Assembly: GCA_905236845.1 (NCBI GenBank)
Contig: CAJOQM010000098.1
Location: 1 to 53,324 of the forward strand
DNA length: 53,324 bases
DNA from: an uncultured Lachnospiraceae bacterium
GTDB lineage: Bacteria > Bacillota > Clostridia > Lachnospirales > Lachnospiraceae
Reading direction: 5' to 3'
Each line of letters begins with the position of its first letter. Position 1 is the stretch's first letter. Below the pieces are notes generated by a model. That model searched no databases, was not told the DNA's origin, and saw nothing but the letters and a program-made list of their open reading frames with translations. The position numbers and the translations under genes were made by a program. Positions 1 to 10,400 of this stretch are shown here, in pieces.

Positions 1-38
1 ATTTGCCGGGGTCGATTTTATGTCAACCAGTTTGCGCA

Positions 39-2531
39 TCAACCGGATGTTCTTTCTATATCAACTATCCCCGGTATCTGCCTTAATTTGTTTATTATAT
101 CGTTTAATTCGCCCTTATTCAGGATGGTAAAAGCCATGTTTATGGTGGCGACGCCCTGCCTGCTTACCTTGGAAGAGATGCTCACGATATCTATATCTTT
201 TTCGTTAAAATAACGGCTTATATCCGCAAGGAGTCCCGTCCTGTTGTTTGCATAGATATTTATGGTAGCTCTGTATCTTGCTTTGCCGCTTTCCACAAGT
301 CCCGCCTGCCATTCCACATCTATAAGCCGGGCTTTATCGACATCTCCCATATTAATGACATTTACGCAATCCGTCCTGTGGATGGAAATACCGTGTCCCC
401 GGGTAATAAATCCCACTATCTCATCTCCGGGCACGGGATTGCAGCATTTGGAAAAATGCACATCAAGATCCTGCTGCCCCCTGACAGTGATGCCGCTCCT
501 GGACCTGCGTTCTTTGCGAATTTCCTGTTTTTTGGTGTTTTCCTCTACGTCCCGGATAACATCCTCATCGCTTTGAGGCACATAGTGATCGCGCTCATAC
601 ATATCTATAAGGCGGTTTACCACCTGACCTTCTTTTATGCCGCCACGGCCTACGGAAGCTATGACCTGCTCCCAGTCGTGGAAGCCGTATTTGCGGATAA
701 CACCGTTTATATAATCGGGCTTTGTAAGCTCCGATAGCTGAAAGCCCTTTGATCTGGCATTGGAAAGAAGCATTTCCTTTCCCTTTGCCATATCATCATC
801 TTTATGTTCCTTGCGAAACCACTGGTTTATCTTGTTCTTTGCCTGGGCGCTCTTTACGATATTAAGCCAGTCTCTGGACGGACCGCTGCCGTTTTGGGAT
901 GTGATTATCTCCACCCTGTCGCCGTTACGAAGACAATAGTCTATGGGCACGAGCTTCCCGTTTACCTTGGCTCCGACCATGCGGTTACCCACGGCTGAAT
1001 GTATGCTGTATGCAAAATCCACAGGCGTAGCCCCTACGGGGAGGTTCTTCACATCGCCCTGGGGAGTAAAACAAAATACCACATCAGAGAACAGATCGAG
1101 GTCGCTCTTAAGCAAATCCACATATTCCCGGTTGTCCGACATGTCCTGCTGCCACTCCAGAATCTGGCGAAGCCAGGTAAGCTTCTGGGCTTCCCCCATA
1201 TCCGCCTTGGATCCGTCGGATTCTTCCTTATATTTCCAATGAGCCGCAATACCGTATTCTGCGGTCCTGTGCATTTCAAAAGTCCTTATCTGAATCTCGA
1301 AGGGCTGACCGTTATTTCCGATAAGGGTAGTATGAAGGGAGCGGTACATATTGGGCTTGGGCATGGCAATATAATCCTTAAACCGCCCTGGAATGGGCTT
1401 GTATTTTTCGTGAATCACACCAAGCGCCGCATAGCAGTCCCTTACATTATCAACGATAATACGTATGGCAAAAAGGTCATATATCTGGTCAAGGGTCTTG
1501 TCCTGGTTCTTCATTTTCTTGTAAATACTGAAGAAATGCTTGACCCTGCCGTCTATAACGGCGTTTATGCCGGCTTCATCTATGATAGACTTAACTTCCT
1601 TAACAAGCTCTCCTATATATTCTTCACGAACGCTCCGTCTCATGGAAATCTTTTCCACAAGATCGTAATATGCGTCTCTCTCCATATATTTAAGCGAAAG
1701 ATCATCAAGCTCTATCTTTATCTTGGATATACCGAGCCTCTGGGCTATGGGAGCATATATTTCCATGGTCTCCCTGGCCTTTTCCTTTTGCTTTTCGGGA
1801 ATCATGTATTTGAGGGTACGCATATTGTGGAGCCGGTCCGCCAGCTTTATGATAATAACCCTGATATCCTTTGCCATGGCAAGGAACATCTTCCGGAGGT
1901 TCTCACCCTGTACCTCTATTTTGTCCGCATCATAAGACAACCGGGACAGCTTCGTAACGCCGTCCACCAAAAGAGCCACATCCTCGCCGAACTGTTCTTT
2001 GAGCTCCTCATAGGTATACGCCGTATCTTCCACCACATCGTGAAGAAGCCCTGCGCAGATAGTCTCCTTATCCATTTCGAGATCCGCCAGGATAATGGCA
2101 ACACTCAAAGGATGGATAATATAGGGCTCTCCGGACTTGCGCACCTGTCCCTCATGAGCCTTGCTTGCAAGGTTATATGCCTTTTCCACGATGGAAATAT
2201 CTTCGGAGGGATGGTATTTCTTTATCCTGTTTATAAGCTCATCATAAAGAACCCCGGGCTCTTCAAAATCCTTTGTCTGAATAACACCAGAGGAATGCTT
2301 CTGGCGAAGGAGACTTTCTTCTACGGCAGAAAGCTGCCTTGCGCCGGCGTCAAAATCGGATCCTTCCTGTCCGGCGCCGCCTGCTCCTTCATAGGAAACA
2401 GGGTGAACTGCGGCATTCTTTGCAATATCCTGAGCCTGTCTGGAGGCGTGAAGCCGTTTTTTGTCTGTCTTTAATTTGTTTGTCAGTTCCTCTGCCGATT
2501 CGGCTTGAGCATTGTCAAAAAGCTTTGCCAC
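39..2531 (-). CDS. relA: Bifunctional (p)ppGpp synthetase/hydrolase, RelA/SpoT (Rel) family
   Basis: Long Rel protein (830 aa) that makes and degrades the stringent-response alarmone (p)ppGpp in the cytoplasm. Visible in order: an HD hydrolase domain with H126, H140 and the HD pair at 164-165 (GLLHDVVEDT), the synthetase domain (about 310-460, with MPKPNMYRSLHTTL), a TGS domain (about 490-550, CFTPQGDVKNLPVGATPVDF), a Cys-rich segment (HFSKCCNPVPGDEIVGF) and a C-terminal ACT domain. The intact HD motif suggests active hydrolase, as expected for the single Rel of Firmicutes. The start is GTG at 2531, set by GGAGG seven bases upstream. This leaves about 90 residues before the HD domain that typical Rel proteins (about 740 aa) lack. 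It is the last gene of the minus-strand block seen here, 29 nt after the foldase gene. Identity is certain; the function of the N-terminal tail is unknown. Confidence 0.96.
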   Translation of the reverse strand: MAKLFDNAQAESAEELTNKLKTDKKRLHASRQAQDIAKNAAVHPVSYEGAGGAGQEGSDFDAGARQLSAVEESLLRQKHSSGVIQTKDFEEPGVLYDELINRIKKYHPSEDISIVEKAYNLASKAHEGQVRKSGEPYIIHPLSVAIILADLEMDKETICAGLLHDVVEDTAYTYEELKEQFGEDVALLVDGVTKLSRLSYDADKIEVQGENLRKMFLAMAKDIRVIIIKLADRLHNMRTLKYMIPEKQKEKARETMEIYAPIAQRLGISKIKIELDDLSLKYMERDAYYDLVEKISMRRSVREEYIGELVKEVKSIIDEAGINAVIDGRVKHFFSIYKKMKNQDKTLDQIYDLFAIRIIVDNVRDCYAALGVIHEKYKPIPGRFKDYIAMPKPNMYRSLHTTLIGNNGQPFEIQIRTFEMHRTAEYGIAAHWKYKEESDGSKADMGEAQKLTWLRQILEWQQDMSDNREYVDLLKSDLDLFSDVVFCFTPQGDVKNLPVGATPVDFAYSIHSAVGNRMVGAKVNGKLVPIDYCLRNGDRVEIITSQNGSGPSRDWLNIVKSAQAKNKINQWFRKEHKDDDMAKGKEMLLSNARSKGFQLSELTKPDYINGVIRKYGFHDWEQVIASVGRGGIKEGQVVNRLIDMYERDHYVPQSDEDVIRDVEENTKKQEIRKERRSRSGITVRGQQDLDVHFSKCCNPVPGDEIVGFITRGHGISIHRTDCVNVINMGDVDKARLIDVEWQAGLVESGKARYRATINIYANNRTGLLADISRYFNEKDIDIVSISSKVSRQGVATINMAFTILNKGELNDIINKLRQIPGIVDIERTSG

Positions 2532-2560
2532 AGTGTCACCTCCTTTCTGAAGGATTAAAA

Positions 2561-3607
2561 TTAATTCGTCATATAATTATTATATGTATCGAAGAAATTT
2601 GTAGTTTCCATAGTAAGATCGTCAAGGGTAATATTATCCCAGACCTCCGTGTTTATGCTAAAGGAAAGACTTTTTACGAATTCGTCGTACTTTTCGTCAA
2701 AGGCTTCTTCATAGGCCTCCTCAAGGATTTTCTCCCGGTTTGCCTCCGTTCTTTCCTCATCCATAACATTTACGCAATATACGAAATAATAGCCGTCATC
2801 TGTCGTAATACAGTCAGACACCTCTCCCTGCGCAAGCGCAAACAGCGCCTCCTCTAAATTTTCCGAAAGGTCGCCTCTTGCAACATAAGTCGTTATGTAT
2901 GAAAGGCTCGAATACGAAGAAGCAACCGTCGCAAAATCGCTGCCGCTTTGCAAAAGGGAGCTTATGGTCGAAAGCTTATCCGCATCATCTGTATAAATCA
3001 CCTGGGCTTCCACCACCCGGGCGACATCGTCGCTTATTTCTATATCAACCTCTCCGGTAACAGAATCAAATACGGCGGAGGCATAGGCATATTTTTCGTA
3101 ATATCCTTCCACATCGGATACGGAAAGAGATACCACCGCCTTATCCTCATCCGTAAGGGAAGCGACATATTCTTCGGCCGCCCCGGAAATAGCGTTTAAC
3201 CGGGATTCGCTTAAGGTTATCCCCTGTTCCTTTGCCATAAGATACATGCAATATATATGCTGAAGCCTGTACATGGTCTTTTCTTTTATGTATTTCATAA
3301 GATCTTCTTCATATGAAACAGCATCGGAAGAAACAGCCGCCGCATCGGAGGATGCGCTCAAATTCCCATCCACTTCAAAAGCAGAGTCGGACATTTGCCA
3401 AAGGTCTATTCCGTAAAGATCCGTATATTCGTTTTTTAACGTGTTTAAATAAATAAGCGCCTCATCCATGGTGCACTCCTCTTCCCCTACAGAAAAAAGA
3501 AGCTCCGGGGTCTCCCCCGTGGTTATAACCACCTTGCGGCACCCTGCAAATGAAATCATCACGACACACATCATGATGATCCCCGTTAATTTTTTCCAAA
3601 AACTCAT
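2561..3607 (-). CDS. PpiC/PrsA-type peptidyl-prolyl isomerase lipoprotein
   Basis: Probable extracytoplasmic folding factor anchored as a lipoprotein (348 aa). The N-terminus is a lipoprotein signal peptide: KK, a hydrophobic run, then the lipobox FAGC with the modified Cys at residue 22. The middle is a poorly conserved SurA/PrsA-like helical region. Residues about 190-310 resemble a parvulin rotamase (LLQSGSDFATVASSYS, then YVARGDLSENLEEALFALAQGEVSD and YYFVYCVN). The start ATG overlaps the stop of the small upstream gene (ATGA), so the two are translationally coupled. PrsA-like proteins assist secreted proteins after Sec export. Isomerase activity cannot be judged because parvulin active-site residues are only partly recognisable. 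It lies between the DNA-repair genes addBA and relA with no obvious functional link. Confidence 0.82.
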   Translation of the reverse strand: MSFWKKLTGIIMMCVVMISFAGCRKVVITTGETPELLFSVGEEECTMDEALIYLNTLKNEYTDLYGIDLWQMSDSAFEVDGNLSASSDAAAVSSDAVSYEEDLMKYIKEKTMYRLQHIYCMYLMAKEQGITLSESRLNAISGAAEEYVASLTDEDKAVVSLSVSDVEGYYEKYAYASAVFDSVTGEVDIEISDDVARVVEAQVIYTDDADKLSTISSLLQSGSDFATVASSYSSLSYITTYVARGDLSENLEEALFALAQGEVSDCITTDDGYYFVYCVNVMDEERTEANREKILEEAYEEAFDEKYDEFVKSLSFSINTEVWDNITLDDLTMETTNFFDTYNNYMTN

Positions 3608-3873
3608 GCCAATACCACCAGATACCTGTCATTGGAAAGGGGGAAGACTTCCACCGCTTCCTCAATGTCGTCGTCGGACAGCTCCGATACATCCATACCG
3701 GATTCATCCATATATTCCCGGACCTCACCTATACCGTCTACCACAACGGCGAGGCACTCCTCCAGGAATTCCTGTGCCTCCTCGGGACTTTGCGCCACCT
3801 TCTCATCAAAGAGCTGCTCCTGGTTCTCCAGAAAAACTTCCAATGTTTCTTCATCATATTCATAATCGTTCAC
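3604..3873 (-). CDS. Small acidic protein of unknown function
   Basis: A protein of 89 aa that is strongly acidic (many Glu and Asp, few Lys or Arg) with no signal peptide or membrane segment. The start is GTG at 3873 with AGGGGG about eight bases upstream. Its stop overlaps the start of the PpiC lipoprotein gene, which supports real translation. I do not recognise a domain. Mostly helical acidic composition (FLENQEQLFDEKVAQSPEEA) could suit a small adaptor or regulatory protein, but that is only a guess. It sits 48 nt downstream of addA in the same direction. Confidence 0.7.
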   Translation of the reverse strand: MNDYEYDEETLEVFLENQEQLFDEKVAQSPEEAQEFLEECLAVVVDGIGEVREYMDESGMDVSELSDDDIEEAVEVFPLSNDRYLVVLA

Positions 3874-3921
3874 AGAAAGTCCCCCTTTAAAGCAAACGCA
3901 AGCTAAACGCTTCTAGTTATT

Positions 3922-6900
3922 TTATGATAAGTCGGTGAATTCCGCAAGCTCTATGGACTCATTTAAATAAAAAGAATACAAAATGCAGGAAATTTTGTCG
4001 GTATCAAGCGCCCGCCCCAGAGCCCTTGCGTACAATTTCATCTGCGCATTATAGCGGTTCGTAAGCTCATTTGCGTTATCTACCCTGTCTGTTTTGTAGT
4101 CTACGATATATACTTTGCCATTTTCTGTAAAATACGCATCTATTATACCCTGAACAAGCACATCGCTGTCTTTGGGAAGCTCCGGCGATGCCTCATTTGC
4201 GGGAATTGACATAACAAAGGATTTTTCCTTAAAGAGCTCTCCTTTAATATCCGCCTCCTTCATCCTCTCAAAAAGCCCGCTTTTTATAAATTCGGAAAAA
4301 TACCCGGGATGAACCATTTCGAGGGATTCTTCGGTCATAAGCTCATCTTCCCTAAACCGGATAAAGCTTTCCTTCAGGTCATTAAAGTCTTTCGTCTTTG
4401 AAAAATCAAGGAGCTCAAGGACTCTGTGAACCGCAGTTCCATATGCCGCAGGTCCCTTTTCCGGGGTCTTTTGCGAAGTGCCAAAGCAAGGCTCATACAG
4501 CGAGATTTCCCGCTTTGAAAATGTGTCAAACGCCTCTTCATCTGCGCTTTCCATTTCATAAAGCTTTATCTGTGATACGGAAAATTTCGCCGGTATCCTG
4601 ATATCCTCATTCGAAGCTTCATATTTTGCGAAAGCAGCTTCCATATCCGAATAATCCTTCTCATCCGCTTTTTGGGAAATATCTTTATATGTGCGGAATC
4701 TTTCTGTCTGGGTGCTTCGGATATTTGATTTATTTATATTAAGTTCATCCGGTTTAATATATTTAAGCTCATATTTATTTCCGTAATACGCATATCCTTT
4801 GAGTATCCAGTCCATAAAGCTCTTTGCGCCCAGGATTTCCATGGATGTAAGAGCGTCGTTTTCGTCATAAACGGTAGATTCAAAGAGATTCCCGGAAATA
4901 TAATTATCATATAATTCTTCGGCTTTTGATGAAGCTCCGGTAATTATAAGCTTTTCCATAGCTCTTGTAAGAGCAACATACAATACCCGCAATTCTTCCG
5001 CAGTGTAGTTAATATCCGCCCTGTGTTTTATATACGTCATGGGAAGAGTAGTTACCCTTGTTCCCATTTCAAGATCTATATCGTCAAGCCCTACTCCGTA
5101 TCTGTCGTCCGCCACAACAGATGCGCGAAGATCGGATTTATTAAACTGCTTCAGGCACTGCGATACAAAAACCACTGGATATTCAAGACCTTTGCTCTTG
5201 TGTATGGTGTAAATACCCACTACTTCATCCATGCTGTCTAAAGCGGGAGCCTGCCCATAGTCTACTTCATAGCTTCTAAGCTCGTTTATATATCTGTTAA
5301 AATCGAATATTCCCGCATATGAACTGTTTTCGTATTCCAGAGCTTTCTCCATAAGCATATGAAGATTCATGGATTTGCGAACGCCCATGGCATCCGTTGC
5401 GCAAATGCTGTCAAAGCCGGTTCTGTCAAGGATTTCCTCAATAAGCTCCCGTACTTTCATATTAAGAGAGAGGTTTCTTAATTCATCAAGATCTTTAAAA
5501 AATCTGTTAAGCCTTTCTTTTAAGTTTTCATCCTTTCCCTCTTTTGCATATTTTAAAGCAGCCTCATAAAACGGAGTCTGCCTGTCTTCAATACGGATTT
5601 TTGAAAGCTCCGGGGAAGTAAATCCGTACATATCGCTTTTTAATACCGCCGCAAACGGTATATCCTGCCGGGGATTGTCAATAATGCTTAAAAAAGCAAG
5701 CATCACTTTTATTTCAGGAGCCGAAAAATACCCCTTTTTCGACGGGGTAAAGGAGCCTATCCCGTATTGCCCAAGAGCATCCGCAAAGACATCGGAGTCT
5801 GATGCGCTTCGAAGAAGGATGGCAATATCTCCCGGCTTAATAAGACGAAGCTCTCCCGTATCCTTATCCTGAACCGTATACGGGCTTTCGCCGTAGAGCA
5901 TTTCGTGGATTTTTGCAGCTACCATAGCTGCTTCCCCATCGGCTCCTCCTTCGGTAATGAGTATCTGAGTTTTGTTTAGCTTTGTATCCGGATTGTTGTA
6001 AAGCCCGCCGTATTTAAGGCTGGCATCCGCATCATAGGCAATGCCTCCCAGCTCCTTTTTCATAATACGAACAAAAAGGTCATTTATGGACGTTATAACG
6101 GATTGACGGCTTCTGAAATTTGCGGAAAGAATAACTCTTCTTCCCCCGTTTCCCGTAGCATAATTATCATATTTTTCCATAAAAAGCGAAGGGCGGGCCT
6201 GGCGGAAGCCGTAGATACTCTGCTTTACGTCGCCGACCATAAATATATTGGACTTTTCCCCACCGGAAACAGCATTTATAATGCTTTCCTGAACATAATT
6301 GGTATCCTGGTATTCGTCCACCATTATTTCATAGAACTGCTCCGCATAGGAAGCCGCAACCCGGGAAGGCTGTCCGTCTTCGCCTATAAGTATCTTTACC
6401 GCCTCATGCTCAAGATCCGAAAAGTCCATTACACAGGCGTCTTTTTTTAATTTTTCATATCTTTCAAGAAAGCTCTTTTCAAGGTCACGAAGAACGATAG
6501 CCGTCTCTTTGGCGTTTTTCATATGGCTTTCCATCATCTCCTTCGAAGAAAAGAACCATTTTGCGGTAAGATCGTCTTTTGCTTTCTTTGCCTTGTTCCT
6601 AAAGCCCTTTGCCATCTCCTTTGCATCGGGATCCGCATCCTTTGCGGGGCTTAATCTTGCGAATTTGTATTCCTTAAGAAGCCTTCCGCATTCCCAAAAA
6701 TCATTTACCGAAAGAAGACTTTTGAAAAATTCAATTTCATCCGAGATAACAGGCACATATCCGCCTACTCCTCCCTGTTCGCATATCTTCAATGCGGAAA
6801 ATTCCATAGCCGCAATATCGCTTAATGATGATTTAATATCTTCCAGAAGTTCATCAATAAAAGGGGCATTGTCGTAAACATCCGGAAATTTCTCCATAAA

Positions 6901-7464
6901 GCCTTCCATATCGGCATAGCTGGCAGCATAATCATAAAGCTTTATGATAAGGCTTTTAAGTTTGTCATTGGATCTTTCAGAGCCGTATTTAAGAGCAAAG
7001 TCATAAAATTTCGAAGAGCCCTCTTCAAACATGGCTTCTATAAGCTCATCCGCCGCCTGTTCCTTAAGGAGCAGCACCTCGCTTTCGGAAGCGATACGGC
7101 TGGCGGGATCTGCCCCCGTAAGATAAAATCCGTTTCTTATCACAGACTGGCAAAAGCTGTCTATGGTGCAGATTCTGGCGCTTCTAAGAAGAGCCTTTTG
7201 CCTGTGGAGCCTTGTATCATCAGGGTTATCCGATATTGCCTTATCAAGGGCTGATACGATCTTATCCCGCATGGAAGACGCAGCGGCGTTTGTAAAAGTA
7301 ACGATAAGAAGGCTGTCTGCATCTATGGGGTTATCCCTGTCCGTAAGAAGTGAGATCACCCTTTGTGTAAGAACAGCCGTCTTTCCCGAGCCGGCCGCAG
7401 CTCCTACGAGGACAGATCCGCCCCTTATATCTATGGCTTTTTGCTGATTTTCAGTAAATTTCAT
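3922..7464 (-). CDS. addA: ATP-dependent helicase/nuclease subunit A
   Basis: AddA (1180 aa) is the UvrD-like helicase plus nuclease subunit of AddAB, the Firmicutes counterpart of RecBCD. It resects double-strand breaks for recombination in the cytoplasm. Visible: Walker A GAAAGSGKTAVL near the N-terminus, the DEXQ-type box VDEYQDTNYVQ, the helicase motif GDVKQSIYGFRQARP, the helicase end motif VLYVALTRAMEKL, and a C-terminal RecB-type nuclease domain (AYGTAVHRVLE, then VYIVDYKTDRV with the catalytic D-x-K). Length fits the family (about 1200 aa). The start overlaps the end of addB by four bases (ATGA), so the two subunits are translationally coupled, as is usual for addBA operons. Confidence 0.96.
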   Translation of the reverse strand: MKFTENQQKAIDIRGGSVLVGAAAGSGKTAVLTQRVISLLTDRDNPIDADSLLIVTFTNAAASSMRDKIVSALDKAISDNPDDTRLHRQKALLRSARICTIDSFCQSVIRNGFYLTGADPASRIASESEVLLLKEQAADELIEAMFEEGSSKFYDFALKYGSERSNDKLKSLIIKLYDYAASYADMEGFMEKFPDVYDNAPFIDELLEDIKSSLSDIAAMEFSALKICEQGGVGGYVPVISDEIEFFKSLLSVNDFWECGRLLKEYKFARLSPAKDADPDAKEMAKGFRNKAKKAKDDLTAKWFFSSKEMMESHMKNAKETAIVLRDLEKSFLERYEKLKKDACVMDFSDLEHEAVKILIGEDGQPSRVAASYAEQFYEIMVDEYQDTNYVQESIINAVSGGEKSNIFMVGDVKQSIYGFRQARPSLFMEKYDNYATGNGGRRVILSANFRSRQSVITSINDLFVRIMKKELGGIAYDADASLKYGGLYNNPDTKLNKTQILITEGGADGEAAMVAAKIHEMLYGESPYTVQDKDTGELRLIKPGDIAILLRSASDSDVFADALGQYGIGSFTPSKKGYFSAPEIKVMLAFLSIIDNPRQDIPFAAVLKSDMYGFTSPELSKIRIEDRQTPFYEAALKYAKEGKDENLKERLNRFFKDLDELRNLSLNMKVRELIEEILDRTGFDSICATDAMGVRKSMNLHMLMEKALEYENSSYAGIFDFNRYINELRSYEVDYGQAPALDSMDEVVGIYTIHKSKGLEYPVVFVSQCLKQFNKSDLRASVVADDRYGVGLDDIDLEMGTRVTTLPMTYIKHRADINYTAEELRVLYVALTRAMEKLIITGASSKAEELYDNYISGNLFESTVYDENDALTSMEILGAKSFMDWILKGYAYYGNKYELKYIKPDELNINKSNIRSTQTERFRTYKDISQKADEKDYSDMEAAFAKYEASNEDIRIPAKFSVSQIKLYEMESADEEAFDTFSKREISLYEPCFGTSQKTPEKGPAAYGTAVHRVLELLDFSKTKDFNDLKESFIRFREDELMTEESLEMVHPGYFSEFIKSGLFERMKEADIKGELFKEKSFVMSIPANEASPELPKDSDVLVQGIIDAYFTENGKVYIVDYKTDRVDNANELTNRYNAQMKLYARALGRALDTDKISCILYSFYLNESIELAEFTDLS

Positions 7465-10400
7465 ACTTCACTCCCCAGCCTTTCTCTTACACTCTGCGCC
7501 ACATCAGAAAGCTCTCTGTAGCTATGGTATTCACCGGCAGGGTCAAAGCCGCACACCGAAGAATACGGGCAGTATCTGCATGCATCTCTCTTTTTATCTT
7601 CCCGAAGCGGTGAGATTTTATTATGCCCCAAAAGCATGCTGCGGGCGTTATCGTATGCGACATTCATCGCATCATCCGTAAGGCTTTTCAGTCCGGAAAG
7701 GCTCACTACCGAGCTGCTTTGTCTGACAGATCCGTCTGCATTTATCATAAAAGGAACAACATCCGACGATTTTTTCTTGCGCAGGGATGCGGCTGTATCT
7801 ATGGCTGCTATACTGTCATCGTCCGTTGAGCTTATTCCCGAAAGCCTCAATTCTTTCCTTATCTCTTCTCTTATTTTGTCTCCGGCATTTTCGGATTCCG
7901 GCTCAACTCCCTTTGCAACGGGATCTTTCATGGCATAATAATATGCTCCCGAAGGATAAGCAGGAACGCCCGGATATTTCCGGGATATTTCCGAAAGGGC
8001 AGCCGAAAGATAGATCATAAGCTGAATATCTGTGCCGGCATATATTTTATCGAGGTTTAATTTTCTTGATGATGACTTATAATCAATTACACGAACAAGA
8101 TTCTTGTCATCCATTTTTGCAAGATCGGTTCTGTCTATCCTGCCGTAAAGACGAAGGTCTCCCTCTCCTTTCATGGGAATATTAAATGGGTGCTCACACC
8201 ACACAGGTTCAAAAAGACCTTCTTTTATCTGATAGGAAGCGGTATCGGCAGTCCGCAAAAAGACCCTGCCCATGCGCTTTTTCATATATTCTCCCGAAGC
8301 TCCCGCAAGATAAGAAGCATAAGTGTCTTTTTTTAAAATCTCGTCTATGGAGCTTTGCGCCATAAGCTCAATATCGGCGGGAGTCAGATCGTGTATCTTC
8401 TTTCCTGCGCCGATAGCCCCCTCCATAAAGAAGCTTGCGGCATCATGATAAATATTTCCAAGATCCGCCGGGGTAAATTCATATATATCACGTTCCTTAA
8501 GCTTAAGACCGTATTTAAGAAAATGGGAAAACTCGCAGGACGCAAAGCTTTCAAGCCTGGTAATGCTAAACTCCGAAACATCCGTATAAAGGCTCTTTGC
8601 ACTTTCCTGCCCTATATCCTCAACATTGTACTTTCTCGCAAAAGATCTTTCTATCCCTGATATTACGGGTGCGAATTCCTTATTATTCTTAATATATCCG
8701 TATAGTTTTAAAAATTCCTCCGAAATCCTGTCTGCATATACGGCATTCCTGAATTGCGTATCAAACCAGGGTAGGATTCCTTTTTGGCTCTCGTATGAAA
8801 GAGTCTCGGATAAAGGCTTTATATATTCGGTCTTTAAATCCTTAAAAAGATTTAAAACGCTGTCTACCACATACGAGCTTTTAAGGGATTCTCCGAGGGC
8901 ATCACAGGAAGCATAGGAAATATACAGCCTCTCCGAAGGTTTTGTAAGACTCAAATAAAGATAAAAATCTCTGGAAAGCATGCGGTCTCTTTGGGTCTGG
9001 GCGATTTCAAGACCGCTGTCCGTAATAAGCTTTCTCTCCTGCTCCGAAAGAATACCGCCTTCCTGAAGCCCCGAGGGAAGCACGCCCTCGTTTGTACCCA
9101 GTACGAAAAGCACCTTTACGTCCGAAAGCCTTGTCCTTTCCACATCACCCAAAAGGACTTCATTTGCGCTTGCGGGGACTTTCCCGAGAGTCGCCCCTTT
9201 CATTCCGGCTTCATAAAGTGCGGCGTATTCCTTCGGAGAAATCCTGTCGTCGCCGTTAAAAGCGACGATTTTCTCAAAAAGCTTCATAACGGCTTCATAA
9301 ACCTTAAGCTGTCTTTGGGCTGCTGCTTCATCCAGAGCTTCATCCATAGCGGAAACATCGTTAACAACAGAATTCTTAACACCGGAGGAAGAAATAAAAT
9401 CGTAAATAAACACGGTTATATCCCGGGCGGTCTTTCCCCTTTTCGACTTAAATTCCTTTAGCGGAGCAAGGATTTCAACCACATTTTTACGAACCGCTTC
9501 TGCTCTGTCATCTTCGAAATTCTTTTCCCACTTTTTCCATCCGGAAATATTGCGGGCAAGGCAATAGTTTTCAAGAATATCGATATCTTCTCTTTCCAGA
9601 TTCAAATAGCCGCTTTTAAGGAAAGAAAACACATATCTATACGAGAAATCATCATTTAACAAATTTATAATCGAGCGTATACACCGCACAAACCGTTCGT
9701 TCGAAATCGTTTCCGTCTCATCAACGAATAAAGGGATATCATAATCCGCAAATATACTTTTTGCCTTAAGACCGTATGAAGCCACATCCCCCGTAACAAT
9801 GGCTATATCCTTATATTTATAGCCTTTATCCCTGACGAGCATTCTTATGGTTTTTGCACAATGGGTAATTTCATCCTTTAAAGAAGGAGCGCATAAAATC
9901 CAAAGAGCAGCTTCTTTTCCGCCTGCAGGCAGCCTTTCAGCTTTCCTGTTAAATATATTCTTTTCAAGATGCGAAAGCTCTCCCGACCGGGAAAATCTAC
10001 CGTTTTGTCCGTATATCTTAATATCATTTTCAACCGGTACATCGCATTCGTCAGCGAGGTTATACACGGTGCGTCCAGTCTTTTTGCTAAGATAAAAAAG
10101 ATCGTTTTTATCCCCTTCGTTAAATATATTTATATCGGGGTCTATGGTAAGAGTAAACCGGGCTTTGCGGGACAGTTTTATGACAGCTCTTAAAAGCTCG
10201 CACTGGATAGGCGTAAAGCCGGTAAATCCGTCAAATGTAACATATGCATCCTTAAGGATTTTTGAAGAACAGGCCGCATTTGCAGCTACATGAAGCCTGC
10301 TCTGGGCGCTTATGTATTTTCCTTCCAGAAAATCCCTGTATGCGCCGTATATAAGGGAAATATCCGTAAGCTTTATGCTAAGGGCATCAGATACGCTTTC

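Noticed and set aside
999..2474. Plus-strand ORF of 491 codons opposite relA
   Set aside because: It is an antisense shadow of a secure gene, shows no family motifs, and other shadow frames overlap it.
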